NCBI GenBank assembly: GCA_017432685.1
Contig: JAFRIR010000082.1
Coordinates: 1 to 36,943 of the forward strand
Source: Flexilinea sp.
GTDB lineage: Bacteria; Chloroflexota; Anaerolineae; Anaerolineales; Anaerolineaceae
DNA: 36,943 nt
Reading direction: 5' to 3'
Shown: one piece after another, positions 15,309-23,361 of the stretch
Layout: each line of letters begins with the position of its first letter
Numbering within the stretch: the first letter of the stretch is position 1
Notes under the pieces: generated by a model
What the model saw: only the letters and a program-made list of their open reading frames with translations
What the model was told of the DNA's origin: nothing
Databases searched by the model: none
Translations under genes and position numbers: made by a program

Positions 15309-15314
15309 ATTATA
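15309..15314 (-). promoter_or_regulatory. -10 box of the toxin mRNA
   Basis: A perfect TATAAT on the minus strand. Transcription would start near 15303, giving a leader of about 150 nt before the toxin ATG. The -35 is weak. Confidence 0.45.
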
Positions 15315-15350
15315 TCACGAATATGTTTGTGTGAAATTCAGTGTACAGAG

Positions 15351-15386
15351 AAAAAAAGGGACAGCCCGACCGGGCACATGTGTCCC
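15351..15386 (-). terminator. Orphan minus-strand intrinsic terminator
   Basis: GGGACA/TGTCCC (15358-15363 with 15381-15386), with an inner GCCC/GGGC stem, is followed on the minus strand by seven T (15357-15351). No minus-strand gene lies upstream of it, so it may end a small RNA or shield the toxin promoter from read-through. Confidence 0.6.
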
Positions 15387-15468
15387 TTGATATCTTTATA
15401 ACAATAATTTTCCGGCTGATAAGTATGCTACAATAGAAGATACCTGTCGAAACACAAGCCAAAGGGGT

Positions 15469-16083
15469 ATGCCTATGGAAGAATCAAACAGTTATATCGG
15501 ACGAATGTTAAGCGCAAATTCGCGGGAGTGTGTAGTCAGTGCGCTGACACCGCAAAAGGAGATTCCCGCCTTCGGATCGATGCTCCGCATCCCCACAGGA
15601 GAAGGACAGCCGGAGATTTACGGCGTTGTAACGGACGTCACCCTGGAAGAGGACGGGTTTCTGCGGCAGATCGCGGTCTCCTCGAATATCTCCGAAGAAG
15701 TGATCCGGGACGCGCAGGAGAACCGCAATGTTCCCATCGTCATCCGCGTATTCTTCATCGGATACATGGAAGGTGACCGGGTGATTCACCTGCTCCCTCC
15801 CCGTCCGCCGGTGACCCTCACTGAGATTTATCCCTGCACCGTCAGAGAAATATGTGAATTCACCCGGAAATTCGCTTATCTCCGTTTGCTGATGAATGTG
15901 AATCACCTGCCTGCCGGTGAACTGCTGGCCGTTCATTTGAAGGATACCGCTAAAGCACATACCCAGTTCGGTGACAGTGACTGGGCGCAGCGGGCAGTCG
16001 AAGAGGTGATGGACCTGCTGGGTGGCGACCCCGCAGCTCTGATCGCCGTGATGGGCGCCATCGGGGACGCGGAACTGGTTTAG
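15469..16083 (+). CDS. HAS-barrel-like protein of the NurA-HerA cluster
   Basis: 204 residues. The N-terminal ~90 (SYIGRMLSANSRECVVSAL, FGSMLRIP, EIYGVVTDVTLEEDG) look like the HAS barrel found at the start of HerA helicases, but no ATPase follows. The C-terminus is helical (AQRAVEEVMDLLGGDPAALIAVMGAIGDAEL). It may be a HerA-associated adaptor or a regulatory subunit of the resection machine; this rests on the gene order and on the domain likeness. AAAGGGG precedes the ATGs at 15469 and 15475, and an extended -10 TGCTACAAT lies upstream. Confidence 0.7.
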   Translation: MPMEESNSYIGRMLSANSRECVVSALTPQKEIPAFGSMLRIPTGEGQPEIYGVVTDVTLEEDGFLRQIAVSSNISEEVIRDAQENRNVPIVIRVFFIGYMEGDRVIHLLPPRPPVTLTEIYPCTVREICEFTRKFAYLRLLMNVNHLPAGELLAVHLKDTAKAHTQFGDSDWAQRAVEEVMDLLGGDPAALIAVMGAIGDAELV

Positions 16084-16084
16084 T

Positions 16085-16116
16085 GAAATCAGAAATCAGA
16101 AATAAGAAATAAGAAG
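16085..16116. repeat. 7-nt-period repeat tract (GAAATMA)n
   Basis: GAAATCA twice and GAAATAA twice follow right after the stop at 16083. The period matches the other tracts in this window. Confidence 0.75.
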
Positions 16117-16164
16117 GGGACTGTTGCCGTCAGGAGACTGTCACGATGAAGTAAAAACGAAGAA

Positions 16165-16225
16165 GCACATGAGGACGGTTATTGCGCTGCAGCGCAGCCT
16201 GCACGCAAGAACTGTCATCATGTGC
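16165..16225 (+). other. Long imperfect hairpin before herA
   Basis: GCACATGAGGACGGTT (16165-16180) pairs with 16210-16225 over 16 nt with two mismatches. The loop contains the palindrome TGCGCTGCAGCGCA. It ends 27 nt before the herA start and has no T-run. It may tune the ratio of herA to the gene before it. Confidence 0.5.
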
Positions 16226-16252
16226 ATGAAATGAAGAATGAAGAAATAAAGT

Positions 16253-17905
16253 ATGGAAAACAACCACATCGGCTACATCACCGGCGGGAGCCTGAAGGAA
16301 GGCTTCACTGCCCGCCTGACCGTTTCTCCGGATATGGTTCAGGAAGGCTCTTTCGTGGTCATCGAGGACGGTCCGCGCGTTTTTTACGGATTGGTCACGA
16401 ATCTGAAACTGTGCGCGGCCGATATCCGCTTCACCGACGCACACACCATGAACCGCTTTCCGCCCGCCCTCCGTGAACAGGTGGCGGCGCATACCCTCTA
16501 TACCGAAGTAGAAATCATGCCCGCCCTGATGCAGAACATCGGTTACGCTCCGGGTACCCCGGGTTATGACCCGTTTGACAAAAACATTGATCCGGAACCG
16601 CTGCCTGTCAAGATGGTGCCGCCGCACCACTCCCCTATGCGGGCTGCGGAACGATTTGACGTGGCAGCGATTTTCGGTTCTGCCACCGATCCGAAATTCT
16701 TCGAGGTTGGTTCCACCCGGGAACAGGGACATCCCGTCGCCATCAACATGGAAAAATTCGTCCAGCGTTCCTCCGGGATCTTCGGCTCTACCGGGACCGG
16801 GAAATCCTACCTGACCCGCATGATCCTTGCCGGGTTGATCCGCTCCAAACAAGCCTCCGCACTGGTTTTCGATATGCACGCCGAGTATGCCTACGGGAAT
16901 GTCTCCCCGGACACCCACGCCCAGGTACCGGGATTGAAAAACAAGATGCCGGACCGGGTCAAAGTCTGCTCCCTCGGGACCGGCGGCAAAGTCGGCGGAA
17001 ATCACCCGGATTACGACCTGATGCTGGAATATTCCGACGTGACGCCCGAAGATGTCCAGATGCTGACGCGTACACTGAACCTTCGCGATACCACCGCAAC
17101 AACACTTTTTGCGCTGGAAAAATCCTTCGGGCGGGAACACTGGCTGCAGTCCTTCATGGAACTGAAGACCGGTCTCGGCGAAGGAACCGTCAGCGACTGG
17201 GCGGAACAGAACAACGTGAACGTTGCCGCTGCTGAAAGCCTGCAGAGCAAGCTGAACCGACTGTACCATAACCCTTATATGGTTGAAAAAACGCCTTACA
17301 ATGTCGTTGACCAGATCGTCAACGCATTGGAGAACGGCATTTCAGTGATCATCACCTTCGGGAAGTACCAGTCCGACCTGGATTACCTGCTGGTGGCAAA
17401 CATTCTGACCCGGAAAGTCCGTGCTGTCTGGGAAAAACGCACCGAAGATCACCTGGCCGGGATCGGGACCAAACCGAAGCCGCTGGTGGTCGCCATCGAA
17501 GAAGCGCACAAGCTGCTGAGCCGTGACATGGCTTCCCAAACCGCCTTTGCCCTGATCGCCCGGGAGATGCGGAAATATTCCGTGACCCTGCTCGTGATCG
17601 ACCAGCGTCCGTCACAGATCGACGATGAGATCATGTCCCAGCTCGGAACCCGCGTGTCCGGATGGCTGGGCGATGAGACGGATATCGCCGCGGTGCTCTC
17701 CGGCCTTTCCGGCAAGGATGCCCTGCGCGGTATGCTCTCCCGGCTCCAGCCCAAACAGGAGGTGCTGCTGCTGGGATACGGTGTCCCGATGCCGCTGCCC
17801 ATCCGCTCACGACTCTATGACAACGAGTTCTGGACACAGCTGCTCGGAAACGACCGTTCCAAAAATGCATTGCCGGACGAATCCGACGATTGGCTGTCAA
17901 ACTGA
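16253..17905 (+). CDS. herA: HerA-type DNA translocase (HAS barrel plus FtsK-like ATPase)
   Basis: 550 residues. The HAS barrel spans about 1-90 (NHIGYITGGSLKEGF). The ATPase follows with Walker A GSTGTGKS (178-185), Walker B region ALVFDMHAEYAYG and a second acidic motif AIEEAHKLLS (about 414-423). A late Arg-rich segment (VTLLVIDQRPSQID) fits the hexameric family. HerA forms a ring that moves along double-stranded DNA and drives NurA to resect ends. The nurA gene and a HAS-barrel-like gene lie upstream on the same strand. Confidence 0.93.
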   Translation: MENNHIGYITGGSLKEGFTARLTVSPDMVQEGSFVVIEDGPRVFYGLVTNLKLCAADIRFTDAHTMNRFPPALREQVAAHTLYTEVEIMPALMQNIGYAPGTPGYDPFDKNIDPEPLPVKMVPPHHSPMRAAERFDVAAIFGSATDPKFFEVGSTREQGHPVAINMEKFVQRSSGIFGSTGTGKSYLTRMILAGLIRSKQASALVFDMHAEYAYGNVSPDTHAQVPGLKNKMPDRVKVCSLGTGGKVGGNHPDYDLMLEYSDVTPEDVQMLTRTLNLRDTTATTLFALEKSFGREHWLQSFMELKTGLGEGTVSDWAEQNNVNVAAAESLQSKLNRLYHNPYMVEKTPYNVVDQIVNALENGISVIITFGKYQSDLDYLLVANILTRKVRAVWEKRTEDHLAGIGTKPKPLVVAIEEAHKLLSRDMASQTAFALIAREMRKYSVTLLVIDQRPSQIDDEIMSQLGTRVSGWLGDETDIAAVLSGLSGKDALRGMLSRLQPKQEVLLLGYGVPMPLPIRSRLYDNEFWTQLLGNDRSKNALPDESDDWLSN

Positions 17906-17923
17906 TAACTGGGATATAACATA

Positions 17924-18943
17924 ATGGGAAAACAAAAAAAGATCATCATGAATGAATATTTCGATGTGTTGGAAAAAATTAAAGCACAAATTAAAAATGC
18001 CCAATATCAAATACTGACAACAGCTAATGTTCAAAGAAACATACTTTATTGGAACATAGGCAAAGTTATTCTCGAATACAGCATTTGGGGAAACAAATTT
18101 GTAGAGAATCTATCCAAAGACTTACGTCTGGACTTTCCAGGAACGCAGGGATATTCTGTCAGAAACCTAAATTATATGAAACAATTTGCTTCCAGAATAC
18201 CATCAGAAGAAATTTTGCACCAGGTTGGTGCAAAAATAAATTGGAGATCGACAAAGTTTCTTATCGATAAAACAAAAACCATTGAAGAATACATCTGGTA
18301 CGCAAAAAAAAGCCTCGAAAATGGCTGGTCAAGTACAATTCTTATTCATCAGATTGAAAGCGGATTATATCAGCGTCAAGTTCTTTCTGATAAAACTACC
18401 AATTTTAAAAACCAACTATTAGCTCCACTCGGTGAACAGGCGGAAGAAATTATCAAAGATCCATATGTTTTTGATTTTCTACCCAATGCTAAACAAATGA
18501 GAGAAATAGAACTCGAAAATGCCCTGGTACAACAAATCACATCACTTCTATTGGAATTTGGTTCTGGATTTGCATTTATGGGGCATCAATTTCCAATACA
18601 AATAGGCAACCGTGAATTTTTTATCGATCTGCTTTTTTATAATGTAAAACTTCATTGCTATTTTGTTGTAGAATTGAAGATGGTTGAATTTGAACCCGAA
18701 TTTGCAGGAAAGTTGTCATTCTATCTTTCCGCTGTCGATGGAGAACTTAAAACAGAAAAAGACAATCCGACAATAGGCTTATTGTTATGCAAAGGTAAAG
18801 ATCGCATGGTCGCCGAATATGCATTACAAGATATAAATAAACCAATGGGAATCAGTGAATATCGGCTTTCCAATGAAATTTCAAAAGAGCTTCAACAAAG
18901 CTTACCAAGTATAGAGATCATTGAAAGTCGCATCAATCGGTAA
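17924..18943 (+). CDS. PDDEXK nuclease-domain protein, DUF1016 (YhcG) family
   Basis: 339 residues. The N-terminal DUF1016 part (about 10-160) is helical. The C-terminal nuclease-like part holds REFFIDLLFYNVKLHCYFVVELK, which gives the D...E-x-K triad. The family is widespread, often next to restriction-modification or other mobile genes; its function is not settled. GC is much lower than in herA (18 nt upstream), so it looks inserted behind the NurA-HerA cluster. A palindrome (18213-18235) lies inside the gene and a near copy follows its stop. Confidence 0.9.
   Translation: MGKQKKIIMNEYFDVLEKIKAQIKNAQYQILTTANVQRNILYWNIGKVILEYSIWGNKFVENLSKDLRLDFPGTQGYSVRNLNYMKQFASRIPSEEILHQVGAKINWRSTKFLIDKTKTIEEYIWYAKKSLENGWSSTILIHQIESGLYQRQVLSDKTTNFKNQLLAPLGEQAEEIIKDPYVFDFLPNAKQMREIELENALVQQITSLLLEFGSGFAFMGHQFPIQIGNREFFIDLLFYNVKLHCYFVVELKMVEFEPEFAGKLSFYLSAVDGELKTEKDNPTIGLLLCKGKDRMVAEYALQDINKPMGISEYRLSNEISKELQQSLPSIEIIESRINR
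18213..18235. repeat. Palindrome TTTTGCACCA...TGGTGCAAAA, copy 1 (inside the DUF1016 gene)
   Basis: Perfect 10-bp arms with a 3-nt centre, coding for ILHQVGAK in the gene. Copy 2 lies at 18944-18966. Confidence 0.75.
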
Positions 18944-18966
18944 TTTTGCACCAACTTGATGCAAAA
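18944..18966. repeat. Palindrome TTTTGCACCA...TGATGCAAAA, copy 2 (after the DUF1016 gene)
   Basis: It begins at the base after the stop codon and matches copy 1 except in the centre and one base of the right arm. It may serve as a hairpin or a recognition site. Confidence 0.7.
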
Positions 18967-19003
18967 TTTGCTTCATCTTCATTTCTTTCACTCTGGAGAA
19001 AAA

Positions 19004-20053
19004 ATGATCAGTTTTTACAATGACTATTCCGAAGGAGCTCACGAACGCATCCTTGATGCATTGATCCGCACGAACCGGGTACAGACCTCCGGTTACGGGG
19101 AAGACGAATACTGCGAGGAAGCAAAGACCTTCATCCGCAGACACCTGCGCAAACCGGGAACGGAAATTCATTTTCTGGTGGGCGGAACCCAGACCAACAC
19201 GACCGTCATCGCCTCGATTCTCAAGCCCTGGCAGGGCGTGATTGCCGCAGACACCGGTCACATTGCTGTTCACGAGAGCGGCGCGATCGAAGCAACCGGG
19301 CATAAAGTCCTCACCCTGCCGCACACCGAAGGCAAGATCAATGCAGAGCAGATCGAGCGTCTGGTCCGGGCTCACTATGATTCCGAAAGCTTTGAGCATC
19401 AGGTCCAGCCGGGTATGGTCTACATTTCCCAGCCGACCGAATACGGCGCCATCTACAGCAAAGCAGAATTGAAAGCCATCTCCACGATCTGCCATAAATT
19501 CCATCTGCCGCTTTTCATCGACGGCGCCCGTCTGGGTACTGCGCTGGTCTGCGCTGAAAATGACACCACAATGGCTGACCTGGAAGAACTGGCTGACGTC
19601 TTTTATATCGGCGGCACCAAAAACGGAGCGCTGTTCGGTGAAGCAGTCGTGGTTTCCTCTCCGGAGCTCATGCCCTGCTTCCGCTACATGATCAAACAGA
19701 AGGGCGGCATGCTGGCCAAAGGACGGCTGCTGGGGATCCAGTTTGCAGAGCTATTCCGGGATGACCTTTACTTCGACCTTGCCCGCCACGCGGTGGAACT
19801 CGCTCAGAAGCTTCAGCAGGGCATTGCCGAACTTGGCTATTCGTTCATGCTCCACAGCCCGACCAACCAGATCTTTCCGATCTTCCCCGATGAACTGATC
19901 CACCAATTGGAGGACAAATATGCCTGCTCCTACTGGGACTGGGGACGCGCCGACCCGCAGCGCTCCATCACCCGCATCGTTACCAGCTGGGCAACAAACC
20001 CGGAATCCGTGAATGCATTTCTGGCTGACCTGAAACAACTGACAGAAAAATGA
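19004..20053 (+). CDS. Low-specificity L-threonine aldolase-like PLP enzyme
   Basis: 349 residues from the ATG at 19004, which has GGAG in front; the ATG at 18956 lies in the palindrome tail and is unlikely. Fold-type I, beta-eliminating-lyase/threonine-aldolase family: VGGTQTNTTVI (phosphate-binding side), ADTGHIAVHESGAIEATGHKV, PLFIDGARLGTAL (Asp and Arg of the PLP site) and YIGGTKNGALFGEAVV (Schiff-base Lys). It would cleave threonine or allo-threonine to glycine and acetaldehyde. It overlaps a small ORF by 4 nt. Confidence 0.93.
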   Translation: MISFYNDYSEGAHERILDALIRTNRVQTSGYGEDEYCEEAKTFIRRHLRKPGTEIHFLVGGTQTNTTVIASILKPWQGVIAADTGHIAVHESGAIEATGHKVLTLPHTEGKINAEQIERLVRAHYDSESFEHQVQPGMVYISQPTEYGAIYSKAELKAISTICHKFHLPLFIDGARLGTALVCAENDTTMADLEELADVFYIGGTKNGALFGEAVVVSSPELMPCFRYMIKQKGGMLAKGRLLGIQFAELFRDDLYFDLARHAVELAQKLQQGIAELGYSFMLHSPTNQIFPIFPDELIHQLEDKYACSYWDWGRADPQRSITRIVTSWATNPESVNAFLADLKQLTEK

Positions 20054-20208
20054 ACTGGCCATATTCAAATCACACCGGAGAACTGACAGAGGAGCAATGT
20101 GATGTGCTCGTTCTGGGCGGTGAATGCCACTCCACCAGAGAATGGATGAATCTCGCATCCTTCAACCGGATGTACGTTTTTCTGAAAGACCTGCTGGGAA
20201 AAATCTGA
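20050..20208 (+). CDS. Small 52-aa protein coupled to the aldolase-like gene
   Basis: ATG overlaps the aldolase stop as ATGA and the frame runs 52 codons to TGA at 20206-20208. The protein starts MNWPYSNHTGELTEEQCDVL and ends in an FLKDLLGKI tail, with two Cys (17 and 26). I know no family. Translational coupling and GC-rich codons like those of its neighbour favour a real gene, but it could be chance. No conserved domain is visible. Confidence 0.45.
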   Translation: MNWPYSNHTGELTEEQCDVLVLGGECHSTREWMNLASFNRMYVFLKDLLGKI

Positions 20209-20274
20209 GCAGATGAGACATAGTGACAGGTTTTCTTTATCCCAGACAAAAAGAGGTTTTTCTCATTAATAGCG

Positions 20275-20283
20275 TGATATAAT
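20275..20283 (+). promoter_or_regulatory. Extended -10 promoter of the diguanylate cyclase gene
   Basis: TGATATAAT, a perfect extended -10, about 75 nt before the start. The -35 is poor. Confidence 0.6.
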
Positions 20284-20356
20284 ATCCTTATAAATTTTCT
20301 CTATATCTGCAGGAAGATAGGGAGATTATTGGCAGTTCAGGAGAAACCGACAGCAG

Positions 20357-21496
20357 ATGGCAACAGCGATACACATTGAGATCGACCTGCTTTTTTTTGT
20401 AATTTTATGTGTTATAGCCTGGCAGATCACACACAGTGTGAGCAAGCAAATGAGCCGGGTTCTATTCCGTTATGTTGTGTACGGAATCGGGACAGCGCTG
20501 CTGCTGGATACTGCCTGGATGCTGGTCGAAGGAAAAATATTCCCCGGTTCGATTCTTCTCAATAAAATTATCAATGCGCTGTTCCTGGGACTGGGTGTCA
20601 CGCTGGGATGTTTGTGGTACCTTTATGTATTGGATGTACTGAACATCAAACTCTCCCATAACAGATCCCGGCTGATCATGATTCCCGGAACGGTTTTTGC
20701 CATTCTGAACATCATCTCTATCTGGACCGGATGGATATTCACGGTCAATGATCAGAACGTTTATGAGCGGGGGCCGCTGTTCCCTTTGCAGACCGTTGCA
20801 GCTTTGTTTATGCTTTTCATTTCACTGATCCATCTGATCATCAGAAGGATACGATCACAGGATGCCGGCGAAAAACACTTGCTCAACAAGCTGCTCAGTT
20901 TTTACATCATACCGGTGATCGGTACCCTGGTCTCTATGCCTTTTACCGGAATGCCGGGAACCTGGACATGTGCTTCTGTTTCGGTGATCCTGATTTATAT
21001 GAACGATCAGGATGATGCGATCGTTCGCGACAGTCTTACGGGACTCAATAACCGAAAAAATCTTTTCAACAGTTTTTCATCCTATACCAGACAGATCACG
21101 GAAATAAAACACCTCTATTTGTTTTTGTTTGATCTGGACCATTTCAAAGAGATCAATGATACCCTGGGACACCCTGCAGGTGACAAAGCGCTGGTCGAAG
21201 CCTCTCAGTTGATATTGCATTCTCTGAACGGGCAGCAGGGTTTTGTTGCCCGTTACGGCGGTGATGAATTCATTGTTCTATGTTTTTTTTATGGGGATCC
21301 CAATGCAATCGAATATAAGCACCGGGTAAAGGATGAATTTGAAAGATGGAATAAAGACCATCAAAATCCATACACACTTTCTACCAGCATCGGTTTTTCC
21401 CGTTATCAAAAAGGTCAGAAACTTGAAGATATGATCAACAGTGCTGACAACAATCTGTACGAAGAAAAAAAATCCAGAGGCAAGTCACAAAAATAA
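20357..21496 (+). CDS. Membrane diguanylate cyclase (GGDEF)
   Basis: 379 residues. The N-terminal ~215 hold about seven membrane helices. The GGDEF domain starts at about 225 (RDSLTGLNNRKNLF). It has FDLDHFKEINDTLGHPAGDKAL and an intact GGDEF at residues 301-305 (RYGGDEFIVL), so it should make cyclic di-GMP from two GTP. The RxxD inhibitory site that normally precedes GGDEF is absent (LNGQQGFVA). Product feedback is therefore unlikely. The signal sensed by the membrane part is unknown. Confidence 0.93.
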   Translation: MATAIHIEIDLLFFVILCVIAWQITHSVSKQMSRVLFRYVVYGIGTALLLDTAWMLVEGKIFPGSILLNKIINALFLGLGVTLGCLWYLYVLDVLNIKLSHNRSRLIMIPGTVFAILNIISIWTGWIFTVNDQNVYERGPLFPLQTVAALFMLFISLIHLIIRRIRSQDAGEKHLLNKLLSFYIIPVIGTLVSMPFTGMPGTWTCASVSVILIYMNDQDDAIVRDSLTGLNNRKNLFNSFSSYTRQITEIKHLYLFLFDLDHFKEINDTLGHPAGDKALVEASQLILHSLNGQQGFVARYGGDEFIVLCFFYGDPNAIEYKHRVKDEFERWNKDHQNPYTLSTSIGFSRYQKGQKLEDMINSADNNLYEEKKSRGKSQK

Positions 21497-21558
21497 GCTG
21501 TTCAGTTATCAAAAGTCCCTGTGTATGTTATGTAAAAAACAGAAGGATCCTTCATTTC

Positions 21559-23217
21559 ATGTCTAAAACGAAAACCAACATTCTTTCCATTCCGGATTTT
21601 TTTCTTTGCGCAATACCTGCCTTCGCCTTCACCGCAGCCACTGACTACATTGAAAGTGGCAGCTTCAAGCCATCCGTGGGATATATTTTTGCCTCTTTAG
21701 CTTTGTTTGCAGCGCTGCTTTGCATCACCCGGCTGCTGCGTAAAAGCCTGCTGAATGTCAAAACTGAAGATGGCAGCCAGCACGGCATCTTTCGTTTTTT
21801 TTCACGGATGATGCAGAATCGCTTTCATATCCTGATCGTTGCGATCGTCATATTTCTCTGCTGGGCAGGAGCGTTGCTGCTCCTTTATCCGGGAACACTG
21901 ATCAATGATACCTGGGGAGAGCTGATTCAATTCATCAAGTTCAGCAGAGGCGAAGGCGGTCTCAGCGATCATAACCCGCTTTTTGACACGTTCCTGATGG
22001 GCGCATTCATCGTCCCGATCGCTCAAAAGACCGGTGAATGGCATTTTGTTATCTTTGTTTATGTGCTTCTTCAGGCCTTCCTGACCGCACTGGCTTTTTC
22101 CTGCACTGTCAGTTATGCAATGAACAAACTGAATTCAGGCAGTAAAGCCGCACTGTTCATGACTCTTGTTTACTGCCTGCTGCCGATCTACCCTGCCAGT
22201 GTGCAAACCGTTTCCAAAGACGCGATCTACGCCTGGATCTATGTCCTGTTTACGATCCAGTATCTTGAAATCGTTCGCTCGGAAGGAACTGCCCTGAAAA
22301 GAACAGGCTTTGTGATTTTCTTCACACTGTCAGCTGTTTTCTGCTGTCTGACAAGAAAAATCGGCTTTTATGTTGTACTTGCCTCGGTGTTGATTCTGTT
22401 CCCGTTCTGCCGAAAGAACCGCCTGATGCTTTTGATCCCGGCATTGTGCTCACTCATCGTCATGAACGTCATCCTCCCCTCCGTCATCACCCGGCTGGAT
22501 GCAATTCCCGGTGGGATCCAGGAACGGTATTCCCTGCTTTTCCAGATGACGGCACGTTATTTCCGGGACTATCCGGAAGACATCTCCGAGGAAGAATATG
22601 CCATAGTGGACAAAGTGCTCTATCCGGACGAAATGGCAGAAGCCTATGACCCGACCTTTGCAGATCCCGTAAAAAAGCACACCCAGAAAGGCGCCAAAGA
22701 AGATTATGACGAGTATCTCAAAGTCTGGTTCCAAATGGGGAAACGTCACCCGGATGCCTACATCGCCGCTGCAAACAGTATGCTGGCAGGATGGTTTTCA
22801 TGGACAAAATATGCACCGCTGATGAACATGGATCACCGAAATCAGCTTGACTCCCAATATTTGCCAAAATGGGTCGGGCTCCGCTTTATTTCCGAAGAAA
22901 CAGCCAGATCATATGAGATGATGTTTGAAAAATTATATGAAAATCCGTTCACAAGACTGTTCTTCACCTATGGATTCTATGCCACGCTGGTCCCGTTCTT
23001 TTTCGCAGGGACTGTGCTGCGAAAATGGAAAACCGGAATCCCCTATTGGCTCGCGATCATACCGTTGTTTTTATCGCTCGCTTTGGGCTGCTGGCTTGCT
23101 CCGGCCTCGGTTTTTCTGGAAGGGAAGCGTTATCTTTATCCCATCACCTATACGATCCCGCTGCTGTGCATTTGGTGCCTGTATATTTACCGTGAAAACA
23201 ACACCATTGAGGCATAA
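21559..23217 (+). CDS. Polytopic membrane protein, DUF6020-like (GT-C-type fold)
   Basis: 552 residues with about twelve membrane helices. LLYPGTLINDTWGELIQF and GGLSDHNPLFDTFLMG are typical of the DUF6020 group related to GT-C glycosyltransferases: an acidic loop after the first helices and a [DH]-[NH]P motif. A large extracellular loop lies around 320-460. Such proteins probably transfer sugars from lipid carriers. No neighbour defines the substrate. Confidence 0.78.
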   Translation: MSKTKTNILSIPDFFLCAIPAFAFTAATDYIESGSFKPSVGYIFASLALFAALLCITRLLRKSLLNVKTEDGSQHGIFRFFSRMMQNRFHILIVAIVIFLCWAGALLLLYPGTLINDTWGELIQFIKFSRGEGGLSDHNPLFDTFLMGAFIVPIAQKTGEWHFVIFVYVLLQAFLTALAFSCTVSYAMNKLNSGSKAALFMTLVYCLLPIYPASVQTVSKDAIYAWIYVLFTIQYLEIVRSEGTALKRTGFVIFFTLSAVFCCLTRKIGFYVVLASVLILFPFCRKNRLMLLIPALCSLIVMNVILPSVITRLDAIPGGIQERYSLLFQMTARYFRDYPEDISEEEYAIVDKVLYPDEMAEAYDPTFADPVKKHTQKGAKEDYDEYLKVWFQMGKRHPDAYIAAANSMLAGWFSWTKYAPLMNMDHRNQLDSQYLPKWVGLRFISEETARSYEMMFEKLYENPFTRLFFTYGFYATLVPFFFAGTVLRKWKTGIPYWLAIIPLFLSLALGCWLAPASVFLEGKRYLYPITYTIPLLCIWCLYIYRENNTIEA

Positions 23218-23276
23218 AACGCACCGCAGCCGCGCTGAATAGCGCCTCTGTCACTTGTATACTTATTTCCAAAATC

Positions 23277-23319
23277 AAAAAGGTTCTGTCTGTCGGATAT
23301 CCGATATTCAGAACCTTTT
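23277..23319. terminator. Two-way intrinsic terminator between the DUF6020-like gene and lsrF
   Basis: AAAAGGTTCTG (23277-23287) pairs with CAGAACCTTTT (23309-23319) over 11 bp with a loop that contains TCGGATATCCGA. T-runs or A-runs on both sides let it end both converging units. Confidence 0.88.
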
Positions 23320-23361
23320 TCAGTATTTCAAGAACCAGTTTTACCTGGAATTCTCTGCTGT

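Noticed and set aside
15184..15390. 68-residue plus frame in the toxin leader region
   Set aside because: It crosses the toxin leader hairpin and the orphan terminator; no ribosome site.
16130..17269. 379-residue minus-strand frame opposite herA
   Set aside because: HerA Walker motifs lie on the plus strand in the same bases; the minus frame is a shadow.
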